A stretch of DNA of 64,000 nucleotides. It comes from CAZYSK01 sp964649415. Its GTDB lineage: Bacteria > Chloroflexota > Anaerolineae > B4-G1. The stretch is taken from assembly GCA_964649415.1 (NCBI GenBank), contig CAZYSK010000015.1, positions 36,667 through 100,666 on the forward strand, written 5' to 3'. The notes beneath the pieces are model-generated. The model was not told where the DNA came from, searched no databases, and saw only the letters and a list, made by a program, of their open reading frames with translations. The first letter of the stretch is position 1; each line of letters starts with the position of its first letter. The translations under genes were made by a program, and so were the position numbers. This document shows positions 34,201-44,921 of the stretch, one piece after another.

Positions 34201-34245
34201 CGAGTGGTAGGCCAAGAAGCCCGGTCTCGGCAGGAGGCGAAGAGA

Positions 34246-34683
34246 ATGCGTATTGCTGTTGGCGCTGACCAAGGTGGCTACCAATTGAAGCAGCAAATCA
34301 TCGAATCCCCCGCCCTTCAGGGCCACCAGGTGCTGGATCTGGGCATACACGAACTGAAATCTGTGGACTATCCCGATATCGCGGCACTGGTAGCCCGTGC
34401 AGTGGCCAATGGCGAAGCCGAACGTGGCATCATCATCTGCGGCACGGGCATTGGCGTGAGCATGGCGGCCAACAAGATTCACGGCATACGTGCCGCGCTG
34501 TGCACCGACTGCTATATGGCACGCATGGCGCGCGAGCACAACGACGCGCAGGTTCTCTGCCTGGGGGGACGCGTACTCGGCGCCGGGTCAGCGCAGGACA
34601 TCGTCCAGGTCTTCCTCAGCGCCGAGTTCGAGGGAGGACGTCACGCGCGACGGGTGAACAAAATCATTGCACTGGAAGGATAG
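34246..34683 (+). CDS. rpiB: ribose 5-phosphate isomerase B (RpiB/LacAB family)
   Basis: 145 residues, normal for RpiB, from ATG 34246 with AGGAGG before it. It interconverts ribulose and ribose 5-phosphate in the pentose phosphate pathway. Motifs: GADQGGYQLKQ, GIHELKSVDYPDIA, the catalytic Cys in GIIICGTGIGVSMAANK, and HNDAQVLCLGGRVLGAGSA. It may belong to the same operon as the genes either side, although the octamer repeat separates it from the kinase. Confidence 0.95.
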   Translation: MRIAVGADQGGYQLKQQIIESPALQGHQVLDLGIHELKSVDYPDIAALVARAVANGEAERGIIICGTGIGVSMAANKIHGIRAALCTDCYMARMAREHNDAQVLCLGGRVLGAGSAQDIVQVFLSAEFEGGRHARRVNKIIALEG

Positions 34684-34711
34684 CACTAAAGGATAACGTA
34701 AGGAGCGACTT

Positions 34712-35230
34712 ATGCGCAAGGGAACGGCTCTTCTGGCCCTCGTCTTCATCGTGCTCGGTGTCTACCTGTTGCTGGCCGAACTGGGCGTCGGTGTTCCTGG
34801 CTGGGACGCTGTCTGGCCCGTGTTTCCGCTCGCCGGAGGCCTGGCATTCCTGGGCATGTATGCCTTCGGGCAACAGCGCGACCCTGGCCAGGTGTTCGTG
34901 GGTACAGCCGCCACGCTGGTGGGACTGGCATTCTTCTTCATCACATTGGGACCATTGGAGTACCAAGACCTGGACACGTGGTGGCCCGCCTTCGTCCTGA
35001 TCGGCAGCGTCGCCTTCTTGGCCCAGTGGGCCGCGGCTGGCTTCCGGGATTGGGGCGCGCTATTCATGGCCCTGGTGGCACTCGTGGTCGGCGGCGCTGG
35101 CCTGACGGTGACGCTGCAGTTGCTCGGCCCAGAAACCCGCGAACTCCTGCCCAAACTGTGGCCCGTCCTCCTGATCGCGGGAGGCCTGATGGTACTCCTG
35201 CGGGCCGTGCTTGCCAAACGCTCACGCTAG
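34712..35230 (+). CDS. small multi-pass membrane protein of unknown function
   Basis: 172 residues, about six hydrophobic segments (ALLALVFIVLGVYLLLAEL, VFPLAGGLAFLGMYAF, GTAATLVGLAFFFITLG, WWPAFVLIGSVAFLAQW, ALFMALVALVVGGAGLTV, LWPVLLIAGGLMVLLRAV). The repeated WP-x-x-LIxGG pattern resembles the membrane part of LiaF-like/DUF5668 proteins. No enzyme motif. Ribosome site TAAGGAG. Confidence 0.83.
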   Translation: MRKGTALLALVFIVLGVYLLLAELGVGVPGWDAVWPVFPLAGGLAFLGMYAFGQQRDPGQVFVGTAATLVGLAFFFITLGPLEYQDLDTWWPAFVLIGSVAFLAQWAAAGFRDWGALFMALVALVVGGAGLTVTLQLLGPETRELLPKLWPVLLIAGGLMVLLRAVLAKRSR

Positions 35231-36319
35231 ATGCTGATCGGTGTTGACGCCAGCCGCGCCGTTGCCGCCAGACCGACCGGCACAGAGCTGTACTCTCAGC
35301 GGCTGATCCAGGCCCTGCTGTCAAGCGAGAGCCCGCACCGCTTTCGGCTCTATTTCCGCAGTGCACCGCCGGCCGGTGCGTTCGCCGGCAGCGAGGCTTG
35401 CGTCATTCCGTTCCCGCGTCTGTGGACCCACGCGCGCCTGTCGTGGGAGATGATGCGGCATCCACCGGACGCTCTGTTCGTGCCGGCCCACGTACTGCCG
35501 CTCGTCCACCCACCAACCAGCCTGGTCACTGTCCACGACCTGGGCTACCTTCATTTTCCAGGAAGCCATCCCCGGCTACAGCGGTGGTATCTAGACCTCA
35601 CGACGCGCTGGAACGCGCGGGCTGCGACGCACGTCCTCGCCGACTCTGAGGCCACCAAGGTCGACCTGGTGGCGCACTACGGGACGCCTGCGGAGAAAAT
35701 CACCGTCGCTTATCCGGGACCCGACGATACACTGGCTCCGGTGCGAGACGGCGACATGCTAGAGACCGTCCAGGCGAAGTATGGAATCGCCGGAAGCTAT
35801 TTTCTCTACCTGGGCACGCTCCAGCCGCGAAAGAACCTGGCTCGCCTGATCGACGCCTTTGCGGCTCTCGCGTCCGACACCGTGCTTGCCCTGGCCGGAA
35901 AGCCCGGCTGGTTGTACGACGATCTGTTTGACCAGGTGCATCGAGGCGGGCTGCAAGAGCGCGTGCGCTTCCTCGGATACGTCCCTGCTGAGGACAAGGC
36001 CGCCCTGCTGAGCGGCGCATTGGCCTTTGTGTTCCCATCGCTATACGAAGGTTTCGGTCTGCCGGTGCTGGAGGCCCAAGCATGCGGGTGCCCCGTCATC
36101 ACCAGCACAACCTCGAGTCTGCCCGAGGTGGCCGGAGAGGCAGCGCTGCTGGTAGATCCCATCGACACGCAGGCCATTGCTGCCGCCATGGAACGGGTCA
36201 CAGCCGACCGCGCCCTGCGCCAGACATTGGTCGAGTGCGGTTTCGCCAACACGCGTCGTTTCTCCTGGGCCGCCTGTGCCCAATCCGTCCTGGGCATCCT
36301 CAATCAACCTGTGGTATAA
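35231..36319 (+). CDS. glycosyltransferase family 4 (GT-B fold)
   Basis: 362 residues. ATG abuts the previous stop, so translation is probably coupled. It starts with GVDASRAVAARPTGTELYSQRL, typical of GT4 enzymes of the bacterial mannosyl/rhamnosyl group. The C-terminal GT-B domain has YLGTLQPRKNLARLIDAF, RVRFLGYV and the nucleotide-sugar motif SLYEGFGLPVLEAQACGCPVI, with the two Glu spaced EX7E. Donor and acceptor are unknown; its neighbours do not form a polysaccharide cluster. Confidence 0.93.
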   Translation: MLIGVDASRAVAARPTGTELYSQRLIQALLSSESPHRFRLYFRSAPPAGAFAGSEACVIPFPRLWTHARLSWEMMRHPPDALFVPAHVLPLVHPPTSLVTVHDLGYLHFPGSHPRLQRWYLDLTTRWNARAATHVLADSEATKVDLVAHYGTPAEKITVAYPGPDDTLAPVRDGDMLETVQAKYGIAGSYFLYLGTLQPRKNLARLIDAFAALASDTVLALAGKPGWLYDDLFDQVHRGGLQERVRFLGYVPAEDKAALLSGALAFVFPSLYEGFGLPVLEAQACGCPVITSTTSSLPEVAGEAALLVDPIDTQAIAAAMERVTADRALRQTLVECGFANTRRFSWAACAQSVLGILNQPVV

Positions 36320-36327
36320 TCCAGGCC

Positions 36328-37224
36328 ATGGAAGAAAACGTCTACCCCACCCCTCCTTGCCCAGCCTCGGGCGGCGTGATCCGCCTGCAAGCTCGCCTGA
36401 CCGACGTCAGCGCGTGGATGGGGCCGGCGTGGGCAGCGCTGTGTGGCGTACTCGCGTCGGGCAACTTCGACTGGCGGAGCCAGGACTGGCTGCGTCTGGC
36501 CCTGTTGATCCTGCTCGTGGATGGTGTATGGGGTACCCTCTGGGCAGCTCTGGGAGGTACCAACTGGGCCACCCCGATGCGTCGTTGGCGCAACTGGCGC
36601 TTTGGCCAAGCACTCACGCCTCTTCCCTACACGCTTCCAAGCTCTCCCGGAGACCAAACAGCCCGGTGGCTGGGGCACCTGCGCACGTGGTGGCGAGATA
36701 TCTTCTGGCCCACGTGCGGCCCTGCCTTCTCGGCGGCCATTGTCGCAATCCCGATGCTGGCAGTACTGGGAGCACTGTTGGGTATCGAGTCGGCACTCCT
36801 GAGTATGGCCGCGCTGGCTGTGATGCAGTTGGGCCTGGCGTGGGATGGGGGTCGGGGATCGATCTCTCCTGGATGGGACGCCTTGATCGCCGTGACACTC
36901 CCCTGGCTAGCCGGGCACGCGGCCTTCGCACCGCTCACGCTGCATTCATTCGGGCTGGCCCTGGCCCTCGCGCTGGCGTGGGGAGCGGCCTGGCGGGCCG
37001 ATCTGGCCGGAGAACGCATAGTGGGCATTGGAGCCCAGATCCTGTCGGCTGTGCTCCTCGCCACGCTGTACCGCCCGCTGGCTGCCGGCACCGTCTTGCT
37101 CTTGATGATCCCACAACTCGCTATGTTCCCCTGGTTCAGCGAGAGGCAAGTCGCCGCACGCTACGCGCGATACGCCCGGCCCTGGCTGATGGCAGCGATG
37201 CTGATTGCCGCTTGGGCTCTGTAA
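36328..37224 (+). CDS. multi-pass membrane protein of unknown function
   Basis: 298 residues with six to eight hydrophobic segments spread over the whole protein (for example WLRLALLILLVDGVWGTLWAAL, AIVAIPMLAVLGALLGI, LALALALAWGAAW, PWLMAAMLIAAWAL). No family recognised. TATAAT stands at 36315-36320, only 7 bp before the ATG, without a good -35 box, so a leaderless transcript is conceivable but unsupported. The next gene starts right after its stop. Confidence 0.82.
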   Translation: MEENVYPTPPCPASGGVIRLQARLTDVSAWMGPAWAALCGVLASGNFDWRSQDWLRLALLILLVDGVWGTLWAALGGTNWATPMRRWRNWRFGQALTPLPYTLPSSPGDQTARWLGHLRTWWRDIFWPTCGPAFSAAIVAIPMLAVLGALLGIESALLSMAALAVMQLGLAWDGGRGSISPGWDALIAVTLPWLAGHAAFAPLTLHSFGLALALALAWGAAWRADLAGERIVGIGAQILSAVLLATLYRPLAAGTVLLLMIPQLAMFPWFSERQVAARYARYARPWLMAAMLIAAWAL

Positions 37225-38076
37225 ATGGCAGGCTGGATCGCGCTCGTCCTCGGCCTCATAGTGCTGGGGCTCCTGCTCTACTGGCAACTGATCGTCGCTG
37301 AGGGCACCTACCTGGGGCCACGCGTCGTGGTGCTATTGTACGATTGGTCGGCACGGCTCTACGAACGCATCAAGCAATTCGACGTCGGTGCCGAGCAGTG
37401 GTTCCTGGGCCTCCCACTCACACGCGCGCTGGAGCTTATCCCCGCACCCCTGGTGCTCGATGTAGCGACGGGCACAGGCCGACTGCCCCGAGCGATCATG
37501 CGACAACCAATCTTCGAAGGTCGCGTCATTGGGCTTGACCTCTCACGCCGCATGCTACACGAGGCGACGAAGAACACCGCCCCATTTGCCAATCGGCTGA
37601 CCTACATCTGGCAAGACGCCCGCTGTTTGCCCTTTGACGACGATACGTTCGACGCCGTGACGTGCCTGGAGGCCCTGGAGTTCACACCCAATCCGCAGGC
37701 CGTGCTGGCCGAGCTCGTGCGTGTCCTGCGGCCCGGCGGCGTGCTGTTGGCAACCAACCGCATCGGGCGCGACGCCAAGCTCATGCCAGGGCGGACGTTC
37801 CCACCGGACGCGTTCGAACGCGTGCTGCACGAATACCCATTGGAGAGCGTCAAGGTTCGGGCCTGGCAGATGGACTACGACCTGGCGTGGGCGGTCAAGG
37901 CCGGCGAGCCACGAGGGGGCGGCATTCGCCCCTTGCCGGAGATCCTGCGCTGTCCCGCCTGCAGCGGCAACGTGGAGCGAGCGGGCCAGGCGTTTCAATG
38001 CACGCACTGCGACCGCGTCTTCCCGATTGCAGAGGACGGGGTGATTGAGATAGCGCACCCGTGCACTGCACCGTGA
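37225..38076 (+). CDS. membrane-anchored class I SAM methyltransferase with C-terminal zinc ribbon
   Basis: 283 residues. An N-terminal helix (about 3-25, ALVLGLIVLGLLLYWQLIV) precedes a UbiE/Methyltransf_11-like domain: LVLDVATGTGRLPRA (SAM loop), GRVIGLDLSRRMLHEA, DARCLPFDDDTFDAVTCLEALEF and LRPGGVLLATN. The last 45 residues hold two CxxC knuckles (CPACSG, CTHCDR) in a Trm112-like layout. The substrate is unknown; the anchor suggests a lipid or membrane-linked acceptor. Confidence 0.88.
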   Translation: MAGWIALVLGLIVLGLLLYWQLIVAEGTYLGPRVVVLLYDWSARLYERIKQFDVGAEQWFLGLPLTRALELIPAPLVLDVATGTGRLPRAIMRQPIFEGRVIGLDLSRRMLHEATKNTAPFANRLTYIWQDARCLPFDDDTFDAVTCLEALEFTPNPQAVLAELVRVLRPGGVLLATNRIGRDAKLMPGRTFPPDAFERVLHEYPLESVKVRAWQMDYDLAWAVKAGEPRGGGIRPLPEILRCPACSGNVERAGQAFQCTHCDRVFPIAEDGVIEIAHPCTAP

Positions 38077-38103
38077 GAGCCCCCAAGGCAACTGAGCATC
38101 CGC

Positions 38104-38131
38104 TTGCCTCCCCAGAAAGAATGAGTATAAT
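38104..38131 (+). promoter_or_regulatory. promoter of the CYTH-CHAD gene
   Basis: TTGCCT (38104-38109), 16 bp, TATAAT (38126-38131), with a start site expected near 38138. Confidence 0.74.
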
Positions 38132-38137
38132 ATACGG

Positions 38138-38162
38138 TTAACAGTCATTAACAGCCTGTTAA
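38138..38162. promoter_or_regulatory. putative operator, TTAACAG repeats
   Basis: TTAACAG occurs at 38138-38144 and 38148-38154, and CTGTTAA at 38156-38162. The last two form a perfect 7-1-7 palindrome. It lies at the predicted transcription start of the polyphosphate cluster. Confidence 0.65.
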
Positions 38163-38306
38163 CAAACATAACGTTTCTCGTGGCCGTAATCCCCCGCCGC
38201 GGGGAGACTTCGGCAGTTGTACAGCCGATATGCGCCCTCAGATAGTGACCCTCTGCTATGCCTGGAAGCGCCCAGGCTCTGGCCACATGGTTGGTGAGGT
38301 GTGATT

Positions 38307-40265
38307 ATGGAAATCGAGGCGAAATTCAGCCTACCCGACGTGGACACCCTCCGGCGCTTGCGGGCAGACGATCACCTGGCCACCTTCACGCTCTCAGCAG
38401 GCAAGACCAAGCAGGTGCATGACACGTACCTGGATACACCTGATCACGCGGTCCTGGCCGCCGGCTTCGCTCTTCGCCAGCGTGAACAGGAGGGAGGCAC
38501 CCTGATTACCGTCAAGGGGTTGGGAGGTGCCCAGGGCGCTGTCCACCGCCGGGAGGAACTGGAGATCCTGCTGCCAGCGGATCAACCGCCTGCGAAGTGG
38601 CCCGCCGGCCCAGTGCGCGATTGGGTGCTTCAGACCATCGGAGAAACCCCGTTGAGCCCGCTCTTCGCGCTGCGCCAGACGCGGGTGGTCCGCCAGGTGA
38701 CTCATGGAGAGCGAGCCGTGGCCGAGTTGAGCCTCGACGAAGTACACGCGGCCGTTGCACACACCGAGCAGAGCTACCTCGAACTGGAGGTGGAACTGGC
38801 CCCACAGGGCACCGAGGACGATCTGGCGGCGCTCGCGACCCACCTACAGGAGGCACTGGGACTGGAACCGGAACCACGGTCCAAGTTCGAACGGGCGCTG
38901 GCTCTTCTGCAGAGCGCGCGCTCGGAGGGCCGCTTGCTCACGCCGCGAGAGAACGCCATCTGGAGGCAGATCGCAAAGCGGGAGGACATGTACGCGCGAC
39001 GGGCACGCGCTCTGCTAGCGCTGGACGCAGAGCATACGCAGGTGGAGGCAGGCGAACACGCCGGACTGTCAGAACGGCGGGTAAGATACTGGCTGGCGGA
39101 ATTCCGGAAGCAGCGCCTGGGCATCTTCCCGGTCCACGTGCTGGCGGAATCCACACCTGCCCCCCCACCCCGGATGCCCGATCAGCGGCCACCCCAGCCA
39201 GCGCCGCCAACCCAGCCCCAGCGCCGTCCCAGAGCCCCCAGGCGACCGAAGGGCCGGGCCAAGCCCAAAGCTCTCAAGCCGCCGAACAAGCCGGGCCTGG
39301 AGGCAAGCGACTCGATGGCCGAGGCCGCTCGGAAGACGCTGAACTTCCATTTTCGGCACATGCTGTACCACGAACCCGGCACCCGCGTGGGAGATGACAT
39401 CGAGGAGCTCCACGACATGCGAGTGGCCACCCGTCGCATGCGCGCAGCCCTACGGGTGTTCGGCAACCACCTGGATATGAAACGGATGGCCCCATTTGCC
39501 AAGGGGCTGAAGCGCACAGGTCGAACGCTGGGCGCCGTGCGCGATCTAGACGTCTTCTGGGAGAAGACTCGGCAGTACCTGGATACACTGCAGGCGGAGC
39601 GCCAAGGCGGCCTGAACCCATTGCACGCGGTGTGGCAGGCAGAACGCGAGAAGGCCCGGGACGGTATGCTAACCCATCTGGACAGCGAGCGCTACGTCGA
39701 GTTCAGAGAGCAATTCGGCGACTTCTTGGAGACACCCGGCGCAGGGGCACTGCCAGAGCTTTCGGAGAGCGGGGAACCGCTCCCCTATCGCCTGAGACAC
39801 GTTCTGCCGGTGATTGTCCATCAGCGCCTGGCGGCCGTACGCTCCTACGACGAATGGGTGACAGGGGAGAGTGTGCCATTGGAGCGATTGCACCAACTCC
39901 GGATCGCCGCCAAGAGGTTGCGATACACCCTGGAGTTCTTCGAGGAGGTGCTCGGAGCAGAGGCCAAGGCTCTGATCAAAGAGATCAAGAGCCTGCAAGA
40001 TCACCTGGGCGATCTTCAGGACGCGGTGGTGGCCAGCACCTTGCTGCGCGACTTCCTGACCTGGGGCACCTGGGGGCACACCCCAACAAAAGGGAAAGAG
40101 ATGTCGTTCCCTACAGAACCGATCGTTGCGCCCGGCGTGGCGGCCTATCTGACCGTCAGGCAGACGGAACTTCAACATCTGCTGGATACGTTTCCCCAGG
40201 CCTGGGCGCGGTTCCAGGGCATAGATTTCAGCCAGTTGGTGGCGGCAGCCCTGGCCGTGTTGTAA
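38307..40265 (+). CDS. CYTH-HTH-CHAD fusion protein (polyphosphate-associated)
   Basis: 652 residues from ATG 38307 (GAGGTG 6 bp upstream). The CYTH domain (about 1-200) begins with the signature MEIEAKFSLPD and has TRVV and LELEVEL strands; CYTH enzymes act on triphosphates, including tripolyphosphate. Residues 208-275 look like an HTH of the transposase/HTH_29 kind (RARALLALDAEHTQVEAGEHAGLSERRVRYWLAEFRKQRL, in parts). A Pro/Arg/Lys-rich linker leads to the CHAD domain (about 330-650) with the conserved His/Arg helices ELHDMRVATRRMRAALRVF and LHQLRIAAKRLRYTLEFFEEV. CHAD domains bind polyphosphate, which fits the genes downstream. Confidence 0.92.
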   Translation: MEIEAKFSLPDVDTLRRLRADDHLATFTLSAGKTKQVHDTYLDTPDHAVLAAGFALRQREQEGGTLITVKGLGGAQGAVHRREELEILLPADQPPAKWPAGPVRDWVLQTIGETPLSPLFALRQTRVVRQVTHGERAVAELSLDEVHAAVAHTEQSYLELEVELAPQGTEDDLAALATHLQEALGLEPEPRSKFERALALLQSARSEGRLLTPRENAIWRQIAKREDMYARRARALLALDAEHTQVEAGEHAGLSERRVRYWLAEFRKQRLGIFPVHVLAESTPAPPPRMPDQRPPQPAPPTQPQRRPRAPRRPKGRAKPKALKPPNKPGLEASDSMAEAARKTLNFHFRHMLYHEPGTRVGDDIEELHDMRVATRRMRAALRVFGNHLDMKRMAPFAKGLKRTGRTLGAVRDLDVFWEKTRQYLDTLQAERQGGLNPLHAVWQAEREKARDGMLTHLDSERYVEFREQFGDFLETPGAGALPELSESGEPLPYRLRHVLPVIVHQRLAAVRSYDEWVTGESVPLERLHQLRIAAKRLRYTLEFFEEVLGAEAKALIKEIKSLQDHLGDLQDAVVASTLLRDFLTWGTWGHTPTKGKEMSFPTEPIVAPGVAAYLTVRQTELQHLLDTFPQAWARFQGIDFSQLVAAALAVL

Positions 40266-40334
40266 GGGCACGGTCTCCGCGCTCAGGACCATGCACCGGA
40301 CCGGGCAGCCAGGAAGCGCGGCAGGGAGCAAACT

Positions 40335-41066
40335 ATGGATGTATTGGGTATAGACGTGGGCGGCACAGGTACCAAGGGCGCGGTGGTGGACACGGGGAGC
40401 GGCGAACTTCTGACCGAGAGACATCGCCTCTTGACACCCAAACCCGCCATGCCGAACAAGGTAATCAAGACGATATCGGAGATCGTTGAGCACTTCAGTT
40501 GGCAGGGACCATTGGGATGCGGGTTCCCGGCAGCAGTCAGACACGGAGTGGCCTGCACGGCTGCCAATATCTCCGAGAAGTGGATCGGCTACAACGTCGA
40601 GGAGGGTCTAGAGCAAGCCACTCACTGCGAGGCAACGGTGATCAACGACGCCGATGCCGCCGGCTTGGCGGAAATGCACTTCGGGGCCGGGCGCGACCAT
40701 GAGGGCGTCGTGCTGCTCATCACGGTGGGCACCGGGATCGGCACGGCCCTCTTCGTTGCCGGTCGGCTGGTACCCAATTTGGAGCTTGGCCATATCGAAA
40801 TCCGGGGCCAGGATGCAGAAACACGAGCAGCCGAGATCGTGCGCAAGCGCGAGAAGCTGTCCTGGAAGAAATGGGGCAAGCACCTGGACGAGTACCTAAA
40901 CACGATGGAGCGCCTAGTCTGGCCCGATCTGATCATCATTGGAGGCGGTGCCAGCAAGAAGCATGAAAAGTTCTTCCCGTTCCTCACCGTGCAAACGCCC
41001 GTGGTGCCTGCCGAGATGCTCAACGAGGCCGGTATCGTGGGCGCTGCGCTTGCTTCGGTGACCTGA
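40335..41066 (+). CDS. ppgK: polyphosphate glucokinase (ROK family)
   Basis: 243 residues, the usual length for strictly polyphosphate-dependent or dual polyP/ATP glucokinases. It phosphorylates glucose with polyphosphate as donor. GIDVGGTGTKGAVVDTGSGEL is the phosphate-binding loop, GCGFPAAVRHGV and NDADAAGLAEMHFGAG the sugar-binding region with the catalytic Asp, and TVGTGIGTALFVAGRLVPNLELGHI the ROK motif with His. The polyP-type loop and the neighbouring PPK genes argue against an ATP-only ROK kinase. Confidence 0.93.
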   Translation: MDVLGIDVGGTGTKGAVVDTGSGELLTERHRLLTPKPAMPNKVIKTISEIVEHFSWQGPLGCGFPAAVRHGVACTAANISEKWIGYNVEEGLEQATHCEATVINDADAAGLAEMHFGAGRDHEGVVLLITVGTGIGTALFVAGRLVPNLELGHIEIRGQDAETRAAEIVRKREKLSWKKWGKHLDEYLNTMERLVWPDLIIIGGGASKKHEKFFPFLTVQTPVVPAEMLNEAGIVGAALASVT

Positions 41067-41086
41067 CCTGCAAAGGATGCACAACC

Positions 41087-41902
41087 ATGCTCGAAAAGGT
41101 AGATCTTAGCAAGAAACTGGCGAAGCAGGAATACAAAGCGCGAGTGCCCTGCCTGCGCGACCGGCTGTATGATCTGCAGAAAGCATGCTGGGATGCCAAC
41201 ATGCCCAGTGTAACCCTCTTCGAGGGCTGGGATGCTGCCGGAAAGGGCACGTCCATCAACCTGCTCACCCAGCGACTGGATCCACGCGGGTTCAAGCTCC
41301 ATGCCATTCAAGCACCGCGCACCTATGAGACGCACATGCCCTGGCTGTGGCGCTTCTGGCTCAAGCTGCCAAACTACGGCGAGATGGCCATCTTCGACCG
41401 TAGTTGGTACGGACGGGTGCTGGTCGAGCGGGTCGAGGGACTTACCCCTGAGGGAAAATGGCGTAAGGCCTACCGGGACATCGTTGATTTTGAGCGCGCC
41501 CTCGCCAACGATGGCCACGTGATCGTCAAATTCTTTTTACACATCAGCAAGAAGGAGCAACGAAAACGCTTCAAGAAGCTGGAGAAGAGCCCCCTCGAGA
41601 GCTGGCACGTGCAACCGGAGGACTGGGAGCACCACCGGAAATACGACGAGTACGTGATGGCCATCGAGGAGATGCTGGAGCGCACTGACACCGAGTGGGG
41701 CCCCTGGACAATCGTCGAAGCGACCGACCGCCGCTGGACACGGGTCAAGATACTCGAGACAATCATCTGTCGCCTGGAAGAGGCACTGGAGAAGCGAGGC
41801 GTACCGCTGCCGCCGGTGCGCACGGCCTCAAAGCCTGCGACTAGAGAGGAGTCTGGCGAGGCCAGCGAGGACGCACCAGAAGACGACCCCAAGGAGGGAT
41901 AG
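41087..41902 (+). CDS. polyphosphate kinase 2 family protein (PAP-like, first of a tandem pair)
   Basis: 271 residues. PPK2 enzymes transfer phosphate between polyphosphate and nucleotides. Walker A FEGWDAAGKGTSI (about residue 47), IFDRSWYGRVLVERVEG (Walker B and lid) and KKEQRKRFKKLEK are intact. PWLWRFWLKLP and EDWEHHRKYDEYVMAIEEML match class II enzymes (polyP:AMP phosphotransferase). The C-terminal 25 residues are acidic and low complexity. Two bases separate it from the next PPK2, and the two resemble the two halves of fused PAP proteins. Confidence 0.9.
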   Translation: MLEKVDLSKKLAKQEYKARVPCLRDRLYDLQKACWDANMPSVTLFEGWDAAGKGTSINLLTQRLDPRGFKLHAIQAPRTYETHMPWLWRFWLKLPNYGEMAIFDRSWYGRVLVERVEGLTPEGKWRKAYRDIVDFERALANDGHVIVKFFLHISKKEQRKRFKKLEKSPLESWHVQPEDWEHHRKYDEYVMAIEEMLERTDTEWGPWTIVEATDRRWTRVKILETIICRLEEALEKRGVPLPPVRTASKPATREESGEASEDAPEDDPKEG

Positions 41903-41904
41903 CC

Positions 41905-42696
41905 GTGCTGGGGACAGTGGACCTGAGTGAGAGCCTGACGCGAGACGAGTATGTGCAAGAACTGCTGAGCTACCAGTTGCAGTTGCGAGAGATGGCCTAC
42001 CAGCTCTACGTGCACAAGAGAACGCTGATCGTCGTGTACGAGGGTTGGGATGCTGCAGGTAAGGGAGGCAACATCAAGCGCGTGACCGAGAAACTCGACC
42101 CGCGCGGCTACGAGGTGTTCCCTGTCGCAGCGCCCAAGGGAGAGGACGGCACGCATCACTATCTGTGGCGATTTTGGCGCCGATTGAAGCCCCCAGATGA
42201 GAAGCAAATCCTGATCTTCGACCGCAGCTGGTACGGCCGGGTCATGGTGGAGCGAATCGAGGGTTTCTGCTCCGAAGCGGAGTGGAAGCGCGCCTACCGG
42301 GAGATCAACGAGTTCGAGCGCCAGTTGGTTGACTTCGGCATGATCCTGGTCAAGTTCTGGATCCACATCAGCCAGGAGGAGCAGTTGCGCCGCTTCGAGG
42401 GCCGCCAGGACACACCCTACAAGGCCTGGAAGCTGACCGACGAAGACTGGCGCAACCGCGCCAGGTGGGACGCGTATGAAGAAGCGGTGAACGACATGCT
42501 GCTCAAGACAAGCACTGTCACGGCACCCTGGACGGTCGTGGAGGGCAACGACAAGTGCTATGCCCGGACGAAGACGCTGCGCACACTCGTTGAAGTTCTG
42601 AGCCGGGAACTTGAACACCAACCCACAGAGATCCTGGCATCAGGGGCCGAATCCAAATCCAAGAAGAAGAAACGCAAGAAGAGCAACGATGCCTAG
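41905..42696 (+). CDS. polyphosphate kinase 2 family protein (PAP-like, second of a tandem pair)
   Basis: 263 residues from GTG 41905. YEGWDAAGKGGNIKR (Walker A), HHYLWRFWRRLKPP, LIFDRSWYGRVMVERIEGF, ISQEEQLRRFEGRQ and DEDWRNRARWDAYEEAV agree closely with the catalytic half of polyP:AMP phosphotransferases. The C-terminus is a short Lys-rich tail (KSKKKKRKKS), perhaps for contact with polyphosphate. It would regenerate ADP from AMP using polyphosphate. Confidence 0.92.
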   Translation: MLGTVDLSESLTRDEYVQELLSYQLQLREMAYQLYVHKRTLIVVYEGWDAAGKGGNIKRVTEKLDPRGYEVFPVAAPKGEDGTHHYLWRFWRRLKPPDEKQILIFDRSWYGRVMVERIEGFCSEAEWKRAYREINEFERQLVDFGMILVKFWIHISQEEQLRRFEGRQDTPYKAWKLTDEDWRNRARWDAYEEAVNDMLLKTSTVTAPWTVVEGNDKCYARTKTLRTLVEVLSRELEHQPTEILASGAESKSKKKKRKKSNDA

Positions 42697-42746
42697 CACA
42701 GCCGGGGCGCGGCGACCGCGCCCCTGGTATGGGTAGATGAGCAGAA

Positions 42747-44870
<2,124 letters not shown>

Positions 44871-44921
44871 CAAAGAAGGTTAGGATTGAGGGGGGAGACC
44901 TAGGTCTGGAGGATCAAGGTC

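Noticed and set aside
34105..34539. Minus-strand open frame over rpiB
   Set aside because: Antisense to rpiB; its C-terminal part is translated octamer repeat.
36315..36320. TATAAT box 7 bp before the membrane protein ATG
   Set aside because: No acceptable -35 box at 16-18 bp, and it lies in the 3' end of the glycosyltransferase gene.
44896..44907. 12-bp palindrome AGACCTAGGTCT before the phosphoesterase gene
   Set aside because: Single occurrence, close to the ribosome site, with no promoter nearby; could be an operator but the support is too thin.
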